NCBI GenBank assembly: GCA_907163375.1
Contig: CAJQUW010006804.1
Span: 310,001-374,000, forward strand
Length of the DNA: 64,000 bases
Source: Prostheceraeus crozeri
Lineage: Eukaryota; Platyhelminthes; Polycladida; Euryleptidae
Direction of reading: 5' to 3'
The notes below the pieces were generated by a model that saw nothing but the letters and a program-made list of their open reading frames with translations, had not been told where the DNA came from and did no database searches. Positions 11,690-21,990 of the stretch are shown one piece after another (the stretch's first letter is position 1; each line of letters begins with the position of its first letter). Made by a program: the position numbers and the translations under genes.

Positions 11690-14231
11690 GAACAGAATAT
11701 ACACAGTCGCTGTTGTGATAAAGATAATGCAACCTTTTAAACATAAATCATAGGTCTGCTTTTCATTCTGATATTTGCCGGTATAATAATGATAGTAACA
11801 GTAATAATAATGCGAATTCTTTATTGGGAAGCGGATAACTGTCTTCATCTAGACAATTTTTCGGATGAGCTTTAACTGAAATAGAAAACATCAAGTGGTA
11901 AAATGGACGTCCCTTTACTTTGCATCGTTTTGTTTATCAAAGCTACAAAATGCTCCTTTGGTCACAAGTAATTAAGAAAATGAATTTTGAAATGAGTTTG
12001 AAATTTTGAAATTTGAAATTGAATCTTGAACATCTTAAAGCATTTTTAGAGCTAATACCGTTTTAAACACTGTCTAAAAATGAAAAAAGTAGAGGATGGG
12101 AATTTCAAATAACGGAAAGTGACAATCCCGAAATTAGGACTTTTCCTATATATTACATTGATAAATGCGACCATTGGTATAGATTTGTTGAACAGTTCTT
12201 ATCAAGCTGGAAAATTGCATATCATTGGATTCAGTCTCGTGATTGGCTTGATCCATGGGTTACTTAAAACCGAATTCTAGACTGTGATACTTGTCGATGG
12301 ACTTGAGTAACTTTTCCAAATTATTTCCAGTCCTCATATGAAAATGAGTGCGCCAACCGAAGAGTGGATAATCATCAACTTGATGATCTTCAAATTCCTG
12401 AAATAAATTGCTGCATGTTGCTAGAGCTTCTGTCTCAAATCCTGGGATTCTCGAGTCCTGTGTGCATCGTTAATTCCGGTATACTCATCTGCCGATTCCG
12501 ATGTCAGGATCACATGGAGTTGGCAGTAAAATGGCGAGCTCATTATAAAAAATGCGGGAGAGCCTTGATCTTATGCATTACAGGCTGTGAAGCCAGTCAG
12601 CATCTCTCAATGAGGGGATGAGCGATTCGACCCGACTTCTTCGCTTCTAAAGTATTGTTCCAAATCACATGAAATTCAAGGTACAACATGCGCTCTAAAT
12701 CACTCATCTTCCCACTTTGAGTACAGATTCGCCATTAAAAATCATCAACTGTGACAGAGTTTTTGGATTTTTTGAAATTTAAACAAATGTAGGCTATTTT
12801 GGCTGCAAATCTGCTCACTGATAACTGTATACGATGCCAAATTGGTTGAATGATAAGCTGCTTAGGTAACCTACTACAGAGAAGGATGGCTTGCAGCGCT
12901 TGGAAGCAAACTAAAAACTACCAATATGTGCCAATAGGAATGAAAGCTTAATAAGTAATATCTACATAACATTTGAATTTGCATTGGTATAATAGATTAT
13001 CATGACATGATTCATAGACTTATACTAGTATTCATAAAACAATGCACTCATATTGAAAATCGGTGCGCTCTGCTGAAAGTTATCATCCAAATGCTTGCAA
13101 TAGGTGGCAAAAATCTGACTTTCAAAAAAGGTCATGAACTTGAATTTCCTTTGAGTCAATTCGATCGATTTACGGTGAAAAGTTTGAAAATAAATTAAAA
13201 CTCAATGTCACAAAAGTGCAGGTCGGGCGGCTTAGTTTTCAGAGAACCACAAGCAGTGTGACAGGTTAACCGAATCGCACCGCTTCCATTAAGTCGGGGA
13301 CCGATCGACCATTCGCATTTGTTAAAAGAAATGAGCATGCATTTCAAAAAATGTTTGGCATAATAGAAATTCTCTGTCAGATGCTTGACATCAATGAAAA
13401 AGAAAAATAAATTAACACGAGAAAACTACTTGCTTTCCAATCTTATGCTGATGTCATATCTTACATGGGTAACTTCCAACTACCAAATCCAGTTTCCCTG
13501 TGAATATTATTCCCACACTCACTACTTTCTTCAAAGATTTCCTTTTTTATTGTTATGAACTCTTTATGATATTCAATTTGTTCCATTACTAGTCCTGCTG
13601 TTATGTAGAGGTGGGAGCTATTACTTGTAAGACTGCGATTTGTGATCGCCATTCCAGTACAACATGTAAGGCCTAATTCACATTTTCTTAGTTCGCCTGA
13701 GCATTTATCCTATTGTTAACATAAAAATGGATTTTCCCTGTACACTGCAGTGCGCTAGAAATTTCATGACTTGTCGGTTCAAAATTATTAGCCCCTATGC
13801 ACGTACGTGGATATTCACGTGTAATGTACTATAATATACCGCAAAACTTGCAAGGCCCATGGCAGTCTATTTTTAACCCTTTCTCTTGGATGGCGTCTAT
13901 TACAGATTTTTTTCAACACCTCCTAGTTTAAAGCTATTCAGAAACACCACTTCAATAACGCTTGCATTTACGTTTATGGTCCAACTATAAAGTTCTCAAA
14001 TAACGAAATGCTTTCCTAAATAACCGATATATTGTGAAATTATTTGCATTGCAACATATTGTGACTTATTATTTCATGATTGAAACTTAGCATGACACTA
14101 AATACACATACTGGACCGACCTCACACAAACAAATATCTTGGTGCTCACTGTTCATACTGCCGAAATACAGGAAGTAGAGGTCTATTGCAGGCTTTACGA
14201 TAAATGTCCGATATAATTCCACCATCACAAG
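11690..14231. other. AT-rich stretch without a recognisable gene
   Basis: Nothing convincing is seen. An 85-codon frame at 12364-12621 (+), in a slightly GC-richer patch, has no family I know and includes a histidine/cysteine-containing segment (CRFRCQDHMELAVKWRAH). A 63-codon minus-strand frame at 13461-13652 is likewise unassigned. Both may be chance. Confidence 0.4.
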
Positions 14232-14332
14232 CAGACTTGTGTCAATTACTTCAGAAGGGCAATTGATTACAATTACTACTTACATCTCCATCAATGTAAT
14301 TGATTGCAATTACCAATTGCAACACAAGTCTG
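14232..14332. repeat. 101-bp inverted repeat
   Basis: CAGACTTGTGT (14232-14242) is the exact inverse of ACACAAGTCTG (14322-14332). The inner parts are rich in AATTGATTACAATTAC-type sequence that also pairs across the centre. It is probably a tiny MITE or simple inverted repeat and has no coding capacity. Confidence 0.6.
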
Positions 14333-14755
14333 ATAATAAGAATATAGAGTTTCTCTGTCTTGTAATTTTGTATGACACGATTTTCATCTTAAAATTTCAA
14401 CTGATTCTATTCAAATCTAACGCGTTTATTATGTAGATAGATATGTTTCGACTGTGAGAATGATGATTAGCTACTTACAGAAGTGAACGCTTGTGTGCAT
14501 AGGATCGAATTCGTCTACTGACTGATGTCGAACATTTTTCCAATGACCATCCGATGTGATAATGATTATAAGCACTCTATCCCATTCCCATCTTATTTCC
14601 CATTGGATTTTTATTCCCACCAACAAGGTGGGGCTTTGCCCCTATGTAGTGATGTACGGTTATAAAGCCCTCAGGGCTGAGGTCGGCTACGGTTTACGGG
14701 ATCAGGAATTACAACTGGTTGCGGTTATCGAGCTCAGTGATTACGGTTTGTCACA

Positions 14756-15133
14756 GTTAAAGTTATCACGATGACGGTCGGTTGCGGTTAAAGCTCCCAC
14801 GATGACGGTTGGTTGCGGTTAAAGTTATCACGATGAAGGTTGGTTGAGGTTAAAGTTATCACGATGACAGTCGGTTGCGGTTAAAGCTCCCACGATGACA
14901 GTCGGTTGCGGTTAAAGTTATCACGATAGCAGTCAGATGCGGTTAAAGTTATCACGATGACAGTCGGTTGCGGTTAAAGTTATCACGATAGCAGTCAGAT
15001 GCGGTTAAAGTTATCACGATGACAGTCGGTTGCGGTTAAAGTTATCACGATAGCAGTCAGATGCGGTTAAAGTTATCACGATGAAGGTTGGTTGTGGTTT
15101 TTTAAGTTATCACGATGACGGTCGGTTGCGGAT
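14756..15133. repeat. 31-bp minisatellite, 12 units, with a 62-bp higher-order pattern
   Basis: CACGAT recurs at a steady 31-bp spacing from 14768 to about 15111, giving 12 units of the type GTTAAAGTTATCACGATGAC then AGTCGGTTGCG. Between about 14905 and 15075 two variants alternate (GATGACAGTCGGTTGCGG and GATAGCAGTCAGATGCGG), so the array grew there by doubling a two-unit block. It lies just inside the left end of the hAT-like element and is built from the subterminal CGGTTGCGGTTA motif. It probably arose by expansion of transposase-binding or subterminal repeats. Confidence 0.9.
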
Positions 15134-15394
15134 AAAAGTAACATGGGTGCGGTCGGCTATACGGTCGGCTACGCTTTAACTTCTCACGGTCACCATCGTT
15201 TACGGTTAACACTCTCAGCTATTGCGGTTAAGCCTCCTCTAAAGACGGGCAAAGCCTTACAGGCACTATTTTATGTTCAAACTTGGATATCTCAAAAACT
15301 ATTTGAAACATATCGATGAAAGCTCGTGACAAGTTCTTTATTTGCTTTCATTACACATTTTGATATTTGCAATAATTTATTCGATGCTACTTTC

Positions 15395-16753
15395 TAGGGT
15401 TTACAATCCCGGGATTTCGGATCCCGGGATCTCGACCCTATTTCCGAGATTAAAAATCCCGGGATTACGTCTTCGAGATCTCGAGGTATTTCGAGATATT
15501 TGAAAGATTGACCCTGAGTTCCTTCTAAGTGACATAGTTAAGAGAGTCAATGGCTTTTTTGAAAATGCATCTAAATTTTTTATGTTCCAAGTTTGATAAA
15601 TTGCCAATGTGCTGTATTTGCCGAGCTAGCTGGTTAAGCCTTGTTCACACGATGACACCAGTGTCGTGACATTAGTGCCGAGGAGCAGCGCGAAATCTGG
15701 GCTAAATCAATGCCGTGACACAAACTGTTCAGACGCTTAATAAACAGTGTTGTGACACTGCTACTAGTATTGCTTCTGTAAACTGAAAATACTTCGTAAA
15801 TTGATAGCTGAAAGACAAATCACAACGATTTAAAATAACGACTAAAGGCCCGTTCAAGGCTCGTTCTCAGACAGAGCTAGGTTTGCGGTCTTTGAGGGGA
15901 AAACCGTCGAAGAAACCGTCATTCAACCCAGTGAGTCTCCCGAATTCGCTCTATTGACAGGTCACCGGACTGCTACTGCAGCTGCGCTGTGTTGGTTTTC
16001 ACACATCCACAACGAATTGTGTCTCGGTGATTAATTGACGGTGAAAGACAATTTGAAAAAAATCATCAGTTATCGACAAAATGACATTGCAGCTGTATTC
16101 ATCTTGTTGTTGTGATGAAGACAACGTTTCGTTCATCACAATCGACCCAGTGGTTCAGAAGTTATGTCAAAAAATGCATTTGTTCTCTAAGTGAATGTAT
16201 GCTCAACTGATAAGTGAGTACCGTTGACACAAAGTCTTCGAAACACAAAATTGGCGATAGCTCAGCTAATATTACATCATATTTAACAAAACAGACTTCA
16301 TTTTACTTGTCATTTCATGATTGTGAAGATGGTGCAGACAGTTGCTTACACAGATATAGAAAATCTTTTGCAATACTCATTATCACATCAGTTGATATTG
16401 CACTGATAGATTTTTCTCCAACATTCGGTAGAATCCGAAAGGGCATTCTCGGCGGCCGGTTTGTTCTTAACGAAATTACGGTCGAGAATGAGTGATAACA
16501 CAATTCAGTGTCTTACCTTACTTCGCCAATATTTTTTACGAGTTGACTAGTTTTACCTACTGTAGATGTTTGTTTAGTTCACGTTGAAAGATATACATTT
16601 TACAAGCACGTATCGTCTTTTGAAATATTTCTTGAAACTTAATGATTAAAAACATATACAGTATATACAAATCTCGATCGAGATCCCGGGATTGCGATTA
16701 GCCAGTCTCGAAAATCCCGGGATTGAGAAAACGGCTCGAGATTGAAAACCCTA
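15395..16753 (+). mobile_element. inner hAT element, degenerate
   Basis: The terminal repeats TAGGGTTTACAATCCCGGG (left) and, inverted, TAGGGTTTTCAATCTCGAG (right) agree at 16 of 19 bases. Additional CAATCCCGGGATT motifs lie just inside each end. The flanking octamers CTACTTTC and CTATTTCG agree at five of eight bases, suggesting an old 8-bp target duplication. A C-terminal hAT dimerisation domain is present at 16428-16550. At 1.36 kb it is too short for a full transposase gene, so it is an internally deleted copy. Confidence 0.7.
16428..16550 (+). pseudogene. hAT transposase C-terminal dimerisation domain, remnant
   Basis: This frame reads VESERAFSAAGLFLTKLRSR, then MSDNTIQCLTLLRQYFLRVD and a stop. 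It matches the classic hAT C-terminal pattern SER-FS-AG--LT--R-RL/M-----------L. The domain normally sits at the end of an enzyme of about 600 residues and mediates transposase dimerisation. Only about 40 residues are readable. Upstream the frame is lost, although PT just before it fits the usual P-TS-ESERxFS context with a one-base shift. There is no zinc-finger BED domain nor the first catalytic residues in readable form. This is a dead fragment inside the inner hAT element. Confidence 0.8.
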
Positions 16754-17140
16754 CTATTTCGTTTTTAAAAATATTTGCGTCTCAAATTTCGCTAAAATAA
16801 ATGACATATTCTTATCAAATAGTAGTATACTTTGATGCAGCAAATATAATAGTGAGTATTTAACGTTGAAATGCAATCCGTTATTGTTTTAGATTGTCGG
16901 AACTACTGTATATTACCTCGAAAGTTAGGGCTATAGGAACATGCGCTGACTAGATGGATGTATTCACCTGTTCATTTTTCCCAATCGATGACATCTTGTT
17001 GCACGTGACACAGCCTACGTTAAAAAGCCGGTGTGGAGGAGACAATAAACAACTTTCTGATTGATTGTTTTTTATCATGCGACTGTTGCAAGTTCTCACG
17101 GACATGTGAGCATTTTCCTTGTTGAGATCAGTTAGACAAT

Positions 17141-17660
17141 ATGTATCGAAGTCAACGTCAAACTGCGGCAACTGTTTACAGAGCAATATGGAATATCTCG
17201 AGTATTGGCTTTGATTCGGACGAAAATGTATCATCGAATGATGACCATGACGACGACGAAGACGATGTCGTTTTATCTGACATCGATTCCAACAACGACC
17301 ACCATGAGGATTCATGAGGCCTACTAAATCAATTTCTACGTCCAACGACGCTTCAAACAGACCCTCAGTCTCTAGTGCATCTCCAAATGAATTTGTTTCT
17401 CGCAGTGGTGAAAGGTGGACGACAATTCCCGACAGTAGATTTCGAGGAGCTCAAACAAAGGCTTCGAAGAAAAGGCTTCGACCAACAAATGAAAAAACGA
17501 TGCATGAATCAACTCAACGGTTACAATCTCTTCGTCGTCGTTGCCGCCACTGCCCTTCTTCCAGACACCGAAAATCAAAAATGTAATAGTGATTGCAAAA
17601 AACCCAATCTGCAATGAACATGACAATTTGATTTGTTTGCAGTGCACTGATAACAAATAA
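17141..17660 (+). pseudogene. piggyBac-like transposase, internally deleted
   Basis: Three pieces follow the piggyBac order. A 58-codon acidic N-terminal frame (17141-17317) is rich in D/E, with DSDENVSSNDDHDDDEDD. A second frame (17314-17586) has FVSRSGERWTTIP, the usual short motif before the catalytic domain, and then jumps to a basic segment and RRRCRHCPSS. After a one-base shift it continues as NPICNEHDNLICLQC up to about 17660. The last two pieces together resemble the C-terminal cysteine-rich zinc-binding domain. The whole DDD catalytic core, usually several hundred residues, is missing. I did not find the TTAA-flanked ends. Assignment rests on motif order, so piggyBac is likely but not certain. 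Confidence 0.55.
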
Positions 17661-18916
17661 CTTTGCTGCTTTTTCTTGCAGATGCTCATTTTTATACGTT
17701 TTTATAGAATATTTTCCACAATAATATACCGGTATGCAGTTTAGCATCAAAAGTAGGCCTATATAGAAATGAAGAAATTAATTAAGTACATAGGTTATAA
17801 AAATGACTTCATAGTTCAAACTTAGTGCATATAAATTGACCAGAGACAGTACAATGTCTAAATTGAAAGCGACGATAAATAGCTTTTTACAAATAGTCAA
17901 TTTATCCATATTTTGCCTTTTTTGGAGAAAGTGCAAAAATTAATTTCATTCTAGCTCAGAAACTTTACTGGCTAGAGAAAACGAATGCCTACGCTGAAAT
18001 GAACACGCCAATTGACCGAAAACGGTTTAGAAATGTAGTCTAGTTTTGTCAACAAAACATACATGTTTTTTGTAGAACAAATTCTACCGATAGGGCTTCA
18101 GAGGCACTGTTCGTTTTTAGCGGAAGTATTCATCATCATGCAGTAGACGAACACTATGTAAAAACTGCTATAGTTGATATTAGCAGCTAATATCGTGATT
18201 GAAGCGTTTCTCAAATGAAAGATATAAAAGATACAACTTAATTGCATAGTGTGTCATAAGCCAATGCGCCTATACGCCTATATGATGCGCATTTGTAGCC
18301 TACAGCTACAAGCTACATTTGTATACATGATATACTGCTTTAACCACGAAATTTAGCAAAATGAAGCTTTGCACAAACGTAATTAGGACTCAGGGTAGGA
18401 CAAACTTATCTCTCAATTGATAAAGCCAGATTGGTGAAATATAGTTTGATACAATTTATTAATTTCTATGCGTAGACAGACTGAAAAATAACATTATTTC
18501 ATTAATTTCAACTTATCAGGAAATGATTTCAAAGTCTTTCTTTACCAGATCAATAGAAATTACTAAAGGTATGGCAAACTGACCCAGGCCTGTTAGGCTA
18601 ATGTCAGCGAGCATTTTGTCGATAAGCCAAGCTTGTCATGTATCTATTATGAACCAGTAGATAACTGATTCAACGTATTGATTCTACTAGCCTATACATT
18701 CATGCGATTAACAGTCAGATATAATATAACGGTCGGTTGGTCATGGCTACAGAAGTTTTCTGTGCGGTCAGTTGCGGTTACGAAATTGATCTAGCCGCAC
18801 ATCACTAGCCCCGTCAGACAGATTCGGACATGGCATTACATCACAATAGAAATTTAGTACACTTATGATGGGATAGTAAGAAAATAAAAAGTAAAAAAGT
18901 AAAGCGTATTTGATAA

Positions 18917-19126
18917 ATGAGCAGTCGTAACGGCTGGTCTTCGACATCTAGTGTTCCCAAGTTGAGTGGAGTACCTGCTGGATTCAACCTTGAAGATACT
19001 GTTCAGGGGATGACTAAGGCACTGAGCTCTCCTCGCAAGGTGATTTCCTATGTCGTCACAGAAATCAGGAAATTTCTTTTTTCGTGGCAGATCGAAAATC
19101 CGGCACAATCAGTCTTCAAATTTTGA
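18917..19126 (+). CDS. unassigned 69-codon frame upstream of the LINE
   Basis: The frame reads MSSRNGWSSTSSVPKLSG and ends at VFKF. It is S/T-rich at the start and has an FNLEDTVQGMTKAL helix-like segment. It lies directly before the recognisable endonuclease sequence of the CR1/L2-like LINE in the same orientation. It could be a leftover of that element's first open frame joined across an internal deletion, or unrelated DNA. No known domain is seen. Confidence 0.25.
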   Translation: MSSRNGWSSTSSVPKLSGVPAGFNLEDTVQGMTKALSSPRKVISYVVTEIRKFLFSWQIENPAQSVFKF

Positions 19127-19132
19127 GAGTTG

Positions 19133-19962
19133 GGTGAATCGGTATTTCTTAATGTTGCACCACTTGATTGTGTGTTGATTGTTCTTGATTTCGTCGTCTT
19201 TCTTCAACGAGTTATCACGCATCATCTGTTCCCTAGCAACCTTCTCCGATCCATTTATTGTCGTGGGAGACAAACATTCACTTGGAACGACATGATAATC
19301 CTCATACTCGTGAATTGTTTGACCTCATGTCTTCTCATGGATTATTTTCGCGAATCAATTGTCCTACTCATAACTTGGGTGGATCCTTGGACGTTCTCTT
19401 CACTCAAAACGACTGCTTGCCACTTAAAGTTGAAGTCACAGAAGTCGGCCTCTCCGACCATTCCCTCATTTCCTGGTCATATCCCAGCTGTCGTCCTCCA
19501 CCGCGTTATACGAGCATTACCTATCGACCTTGGTGCCGTCTCAACAAAGAATTACTCTATGAGACCCTAGCTACCTCGTCCTTGTCTGATCAATCCCAAT
19601 GGCAGGGCCTTGATGTGAACGAACTGGCTTCTCTATATGACTACACTCTGACTGCAGCAATTGATCAACAGATACCCTTACGCACTGCAAGAATTCGGCA
19701 ACGTCCATCTGATCCATGGTACGATACTGAGTGTCGAGACGCCAAACGCCAGGTTCGTCAACTTGAACGCTCCCTACGAAGACCTCACAGTACTGACTCC
19801 TCATCCGATCCTCAACATTATTCTAATCTTGAAGCTTTTAAAGCTGCTGTGAGGTATTATCGCTCCTTGTTGAAAGAAAAACGTGAATCCTTCTGGTACT
19901 CAAAAGTTACATCTGAAGTCGGTAACCCTCAGGGTTTATGGCGTTCTTTCAAGTCCTTAATG
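19133..19962 (+). pseudogene. LINE endonuclease C-terminal part and linker
   Basis: Readable pieces are ESVFLNVAPLDCVLIVL, then in a shifted frame SSFFNELSRIICSLATF and DPFIVVGD, then NIHLERHDNPHTRELFDLM, PTHNLGGSLDVLFT and VGLSDHSLI. These are the endonuclease motifs GDFNIHL, PTH--G--LD and SDH. The FN of GDFNIHL is replaced by a 2-base loss that shifts the frame at about 19273. A linker follows with WYDTECRDAKRQVRQLER and FWYSKVTSE, typical between endonuclease and RT. The frame is lost again near 19960, where the RT frame takes over. Confidence 0.8.
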
Positions 19963-21632
19963 GTCGAAGTCGCCTACCTCATCCTTTTTTCCTCAGTGCT
20001 AAAGATATTCATGAGACATTCACTCAGAAGATACAAGGGATCCAAGATGCTACGACTGATTTCTCTCCTCCGCACTTCTCTCACAGTGTATCCGATTCAA
20101 GTTTTGAGTGTTTCCAAACAATTACAGATGAAGACATCCTAAATGCTATACATAACTTACCCAACAAATCATCAGCTAGTGATGTAATTCCTACGACTCT
20201 TTTGAAAGAACTCATTCCATCTCTGCTGCCTTTTCTGAGTCATCTGTTCAATACGCCGTTGTTTTCAGGTATTTTCCCGTCCCGTTGGAAGCGAATTTTG
20301 ATTACCCCTGTGGTTAAGAAAGGCTGCAGTGATCCGAATGCCGCGACATCTTACCGTCCTATCTCTAACCTTACTGTCGTCTCCAAACTTTTTGAGCGCC
20401 TGGTATCCGCGCAACTTCGTTCATACCTGCATGCAAACAACTCAATTCCTGCGACTCAGTCTGCATATCGACCGCATCACTCGTGTGAGACTGCCATTCT
20501 TCGTAAAACCTCCAACGTTCTTCTTGCTGCAGACAACGGTAGCTTAAGTCTCCTTACCTTCCTTGATCTGTCAGCCGCATTTGACACGATCGATCATCAC
20601 ATCCTTTTGGCCCGTTTACAATCAAATTTTGGCTTCAGTGGTACTGCCTTGCTGTGGATTGAATCATTCATACGTGGACGATCAAGTCGTGTAGCTTTTA
20701 ATTCTACACTATCTGATTTCAGTCCTGTGATAGCTGGTGTTCCAGAGGGCTCCGTGATTGGACCGCTACTATTTGTTCTCTATACATCCGAACTCTCCAG
20801 AATCATACCACAGTTTGACCTGTCCCTACAAATGTATGCCGACGATGTACAGGTGTATGGTCACTGTCATCCTGACGACTCAAGTGACTTGGTCTCTCGC
20901 ATGGTTAAGTGTGTAGATCAGGTTATTGCGTGGTGCTCATCGAATCGTCTACTATTAAATGCAAACAAATGCGAGATAATGCGGTGTCCATCTTCCCGTC
21001 GTGCTTCATCCCTTCCTAATGACTCCATTCGTGTTGGAAATCATATGGTGAAACCATCTTCGTCTGTTCGCTGTCTTGGTGTTATCATAGACTCGGAGGT
21101 CTCTTTTCGTGCTCATGTGACTCATGTTGCATCCTTGTGTTTTGGTGTCTTGCGACAGATACGTTCCATCGGCCGCTCTCTGTCTCGTCCTCTCCTTATC
21201 AAACTAATAGAATCACTGGTCTTGCCTCTCCTCGACTTTTGTAATTCTATCCTGGCCGGTATTCCACGTAAACTCTCTAACAAGTTTCAATCCGTGTTAC
21301 ATGCTAGTGCACGTTTGATTTTTGGAACTTCACGCTTTTCATCTGTAAGTCCTCTACTTCGAGATCTGGGTTGGCTTCCTGCGGACATCCGTCCGCTTTA
21401 TAGGCTGGCTGCGTTGACACATGCATGTTTTCATGGAAAAGTTCCTTCTTACCTGGCCCACGACTTCAAATACACTTCTTCAAGACGCCCTGGTCTTCGA
21501 TCCTCAACAACACAATCACTAATTGTTCCTCGGGTAAAGTGCCCAACTATCGGGGGACGTTCATTTTGTGTGCAAGCCCCTCGTACATGGAACTCATTAC
21601 CACCGCATATTTTTAAGAAATCAATTAAGTAG
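19938..21632 (+). CDS. LINE reverse transcriptase (CR1/L2-like), frame otherwise open
   Basis: This 564-codon frame makes the reverse transcriptase that would copy the element's RNA at a nicked target. In order it shows: NLPNKSSASDVIPTTLLK (about 73-90); SYRPISNL (138-145); the first catalytic aspartate in FLDLSAAFDTIDH (208-220); GVPEGSVIGPLLF (267-279), where the family usually has GVPQG; the YADD catalytic box (300-303); and the thumb and C-terminal region through GWLP-DIRPLYRLA and PRTWNSLPP. The first roughly 15 residues are off-frame sequence, because the true protein would continue from the endonuclease frame. The RT domain is nearly intact but lacks an in-frame endonuclease. CR1 versus L2 is not resolved by eye. 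Confidence 0.85.
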   Translation: MAFFQVLNGRSRLPHPFFLSAKDIHETFTQKIQGIQDATTDFSPPHFSHSVSDSSFECFQTITDEDILNAIHNLPNKSSASDVIPTTLLKELIPSLLPFLSHLFNTPLFSGIFPSRWKRILITPVVKKGCSDPNAATSYRPISNLTVVSKLFERLVSAQLRSYLHANNSIPATQSAYRPHHSCETAILRKTSNVLLAADNGSLSLLTFLDLSAAFDTIDHHILLARLQSNFGFSGTALLWIESFIRGRSSRVAFNSTLSDFSPVIAGVPEGSVIGPLLFVLYTSELSRIIPQFDLSLQMYADDVQVYGHCHPDDSSDLVSRMVKCVDQVIAWCSSNRLLLNANKCEIMRCPSSRRASSLPNDSIRVGNHMVKPSSSVRCLGVIIDSEVSFRAHVTHVASLCFGVLRQIRSIGRSLSRPLLIKLIESLVLPLLDFCNSILAGIPRKLSNKFQSVLHASARLIFGTSRFSSVSPLLRDLGWLPADIRPLYRLAALTHACFHGKVPSYLAHDFKYTSSRRPGLRSSTTQSLIVPRVKCPTIGGRSFCVQAPRTWNSLPPHIFKKSIK

Positions 21633-21776
21633 CATTTCTTAAAATCCTGTCATACGTAATTTTTGTACTAAATGCTTTTTACTTACATACTTTTATTATT
21701 ATAATTTTGATGAAATTTTGTACAGTGGCCTTGAGACGTGTAAACATGTGAAATATCACTCAAATATAATTTGTTC

Positions 21777-21794
21777 CTGACTGACTGACTGACC
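21777..21794. repeat. short (TGAC)n tract at the LINE 3' end
   Basis: About four TGAC units follow the 3' untranslated end of the CR1/L2-like LINE directly. CR1/L2-type elements often end in a short tandem repeat rather than poly(A), so this is probably the element's tail. It sits exactly where an older LINE fragment begins on the other strand. Confidence 0.55.
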
Positions 21795-21990
21795 ACGCAG
21801 GATACCCGTAGCCTGCGACCGACTGCATCATTGCGCAACAAACATTCCACATTACATTCTTGGGTGCCTTTGCTTGTCTAAGAGCATACAGCATGTACAC
21901 CCTCCTGCGAAGTTTTGCCAGGACTTCGTGAGTGTGCGCATGCCATGTGATATCACTGTCGATGGTGAGGCCAAGAAACTTTATTTGCAC
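21795..21990 (-). pseudogene. LINE reverse-transcriptase C-terminal fragment, opposite strand
   Basis: On the minus strand the frame reads QIKFLGLTIDSDITWHAH, LAKLRRRVYMLYALRQA and a segment ending YGYPAWS. This is the familiar post-catalytic part of non-LTR reverse transcriptases (FLG--ID---W--H, L--R----LR, Y--P-W). Only about 65 residues remain and they stop at the tail of the CR1/L2-like LINE. The newer LINE therefore probably inserted in or beside this older one. The exact family is not clear. Confidence 0.7.

Larger units (their letters stand above)
14647..18807. mobile_element. outer hAT-like element containing nested insertions
   Basis: The left end TAGTGATGTACGGTTA and the inverted right end TAGTGATGTGCGGCTA form hAT-style terminal repeats. 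CGGTTGCGGTTA-like subterminal motifs occur at both ends. The flanks share GCCCC, but a clean 8-bp target duplication is not evident. Inside lie a 31-bp minisatellite, a second hAT-type element (15395-16753) and a piggyBac remnant (17141-17660). The element is non-functional or non-autonomous as seen. Its own transposase is not recognisable, unless the dimerisation domain at 16.4 kb belongs to it rather than to the inner element. Confidence 0.6.
19130..21776 (+). mobile_element. CR1/L2-like LINE, 5'-truncated
   Basis: This copy runs from the middle of the apurinic-type endonuclease, through a linker and a nearly complete reverse transcriptase, to a 3' untranslated end. The 3' end has the sequence TGTACAGTGGCCTTGAGA, close to the GTACAGCGCCTTGAG motif common at CR1/L2-type 3' ends. 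The 5' part (all of ORF1 and the start of the endonuclease) is missing, as is usual for LINE insertions. At least two or three frame breaks lie between the endonuclease and the reverse transcriptase, so the copy is dead, although the RT frame itself is open over 564 codons. Confidence 0.85.

Noticed and set aside
14756-15133. Regular repeats taken as a CRISPR array
   Set aside because: Units are contiguous with no unique spacers, and the context is a eukaryotic transposon.
19571-19804. Minus-strand 77-codon frame and other antisense frames within the LINE
   Set aside because: Shadows of the endonuclease and linker coding strand.
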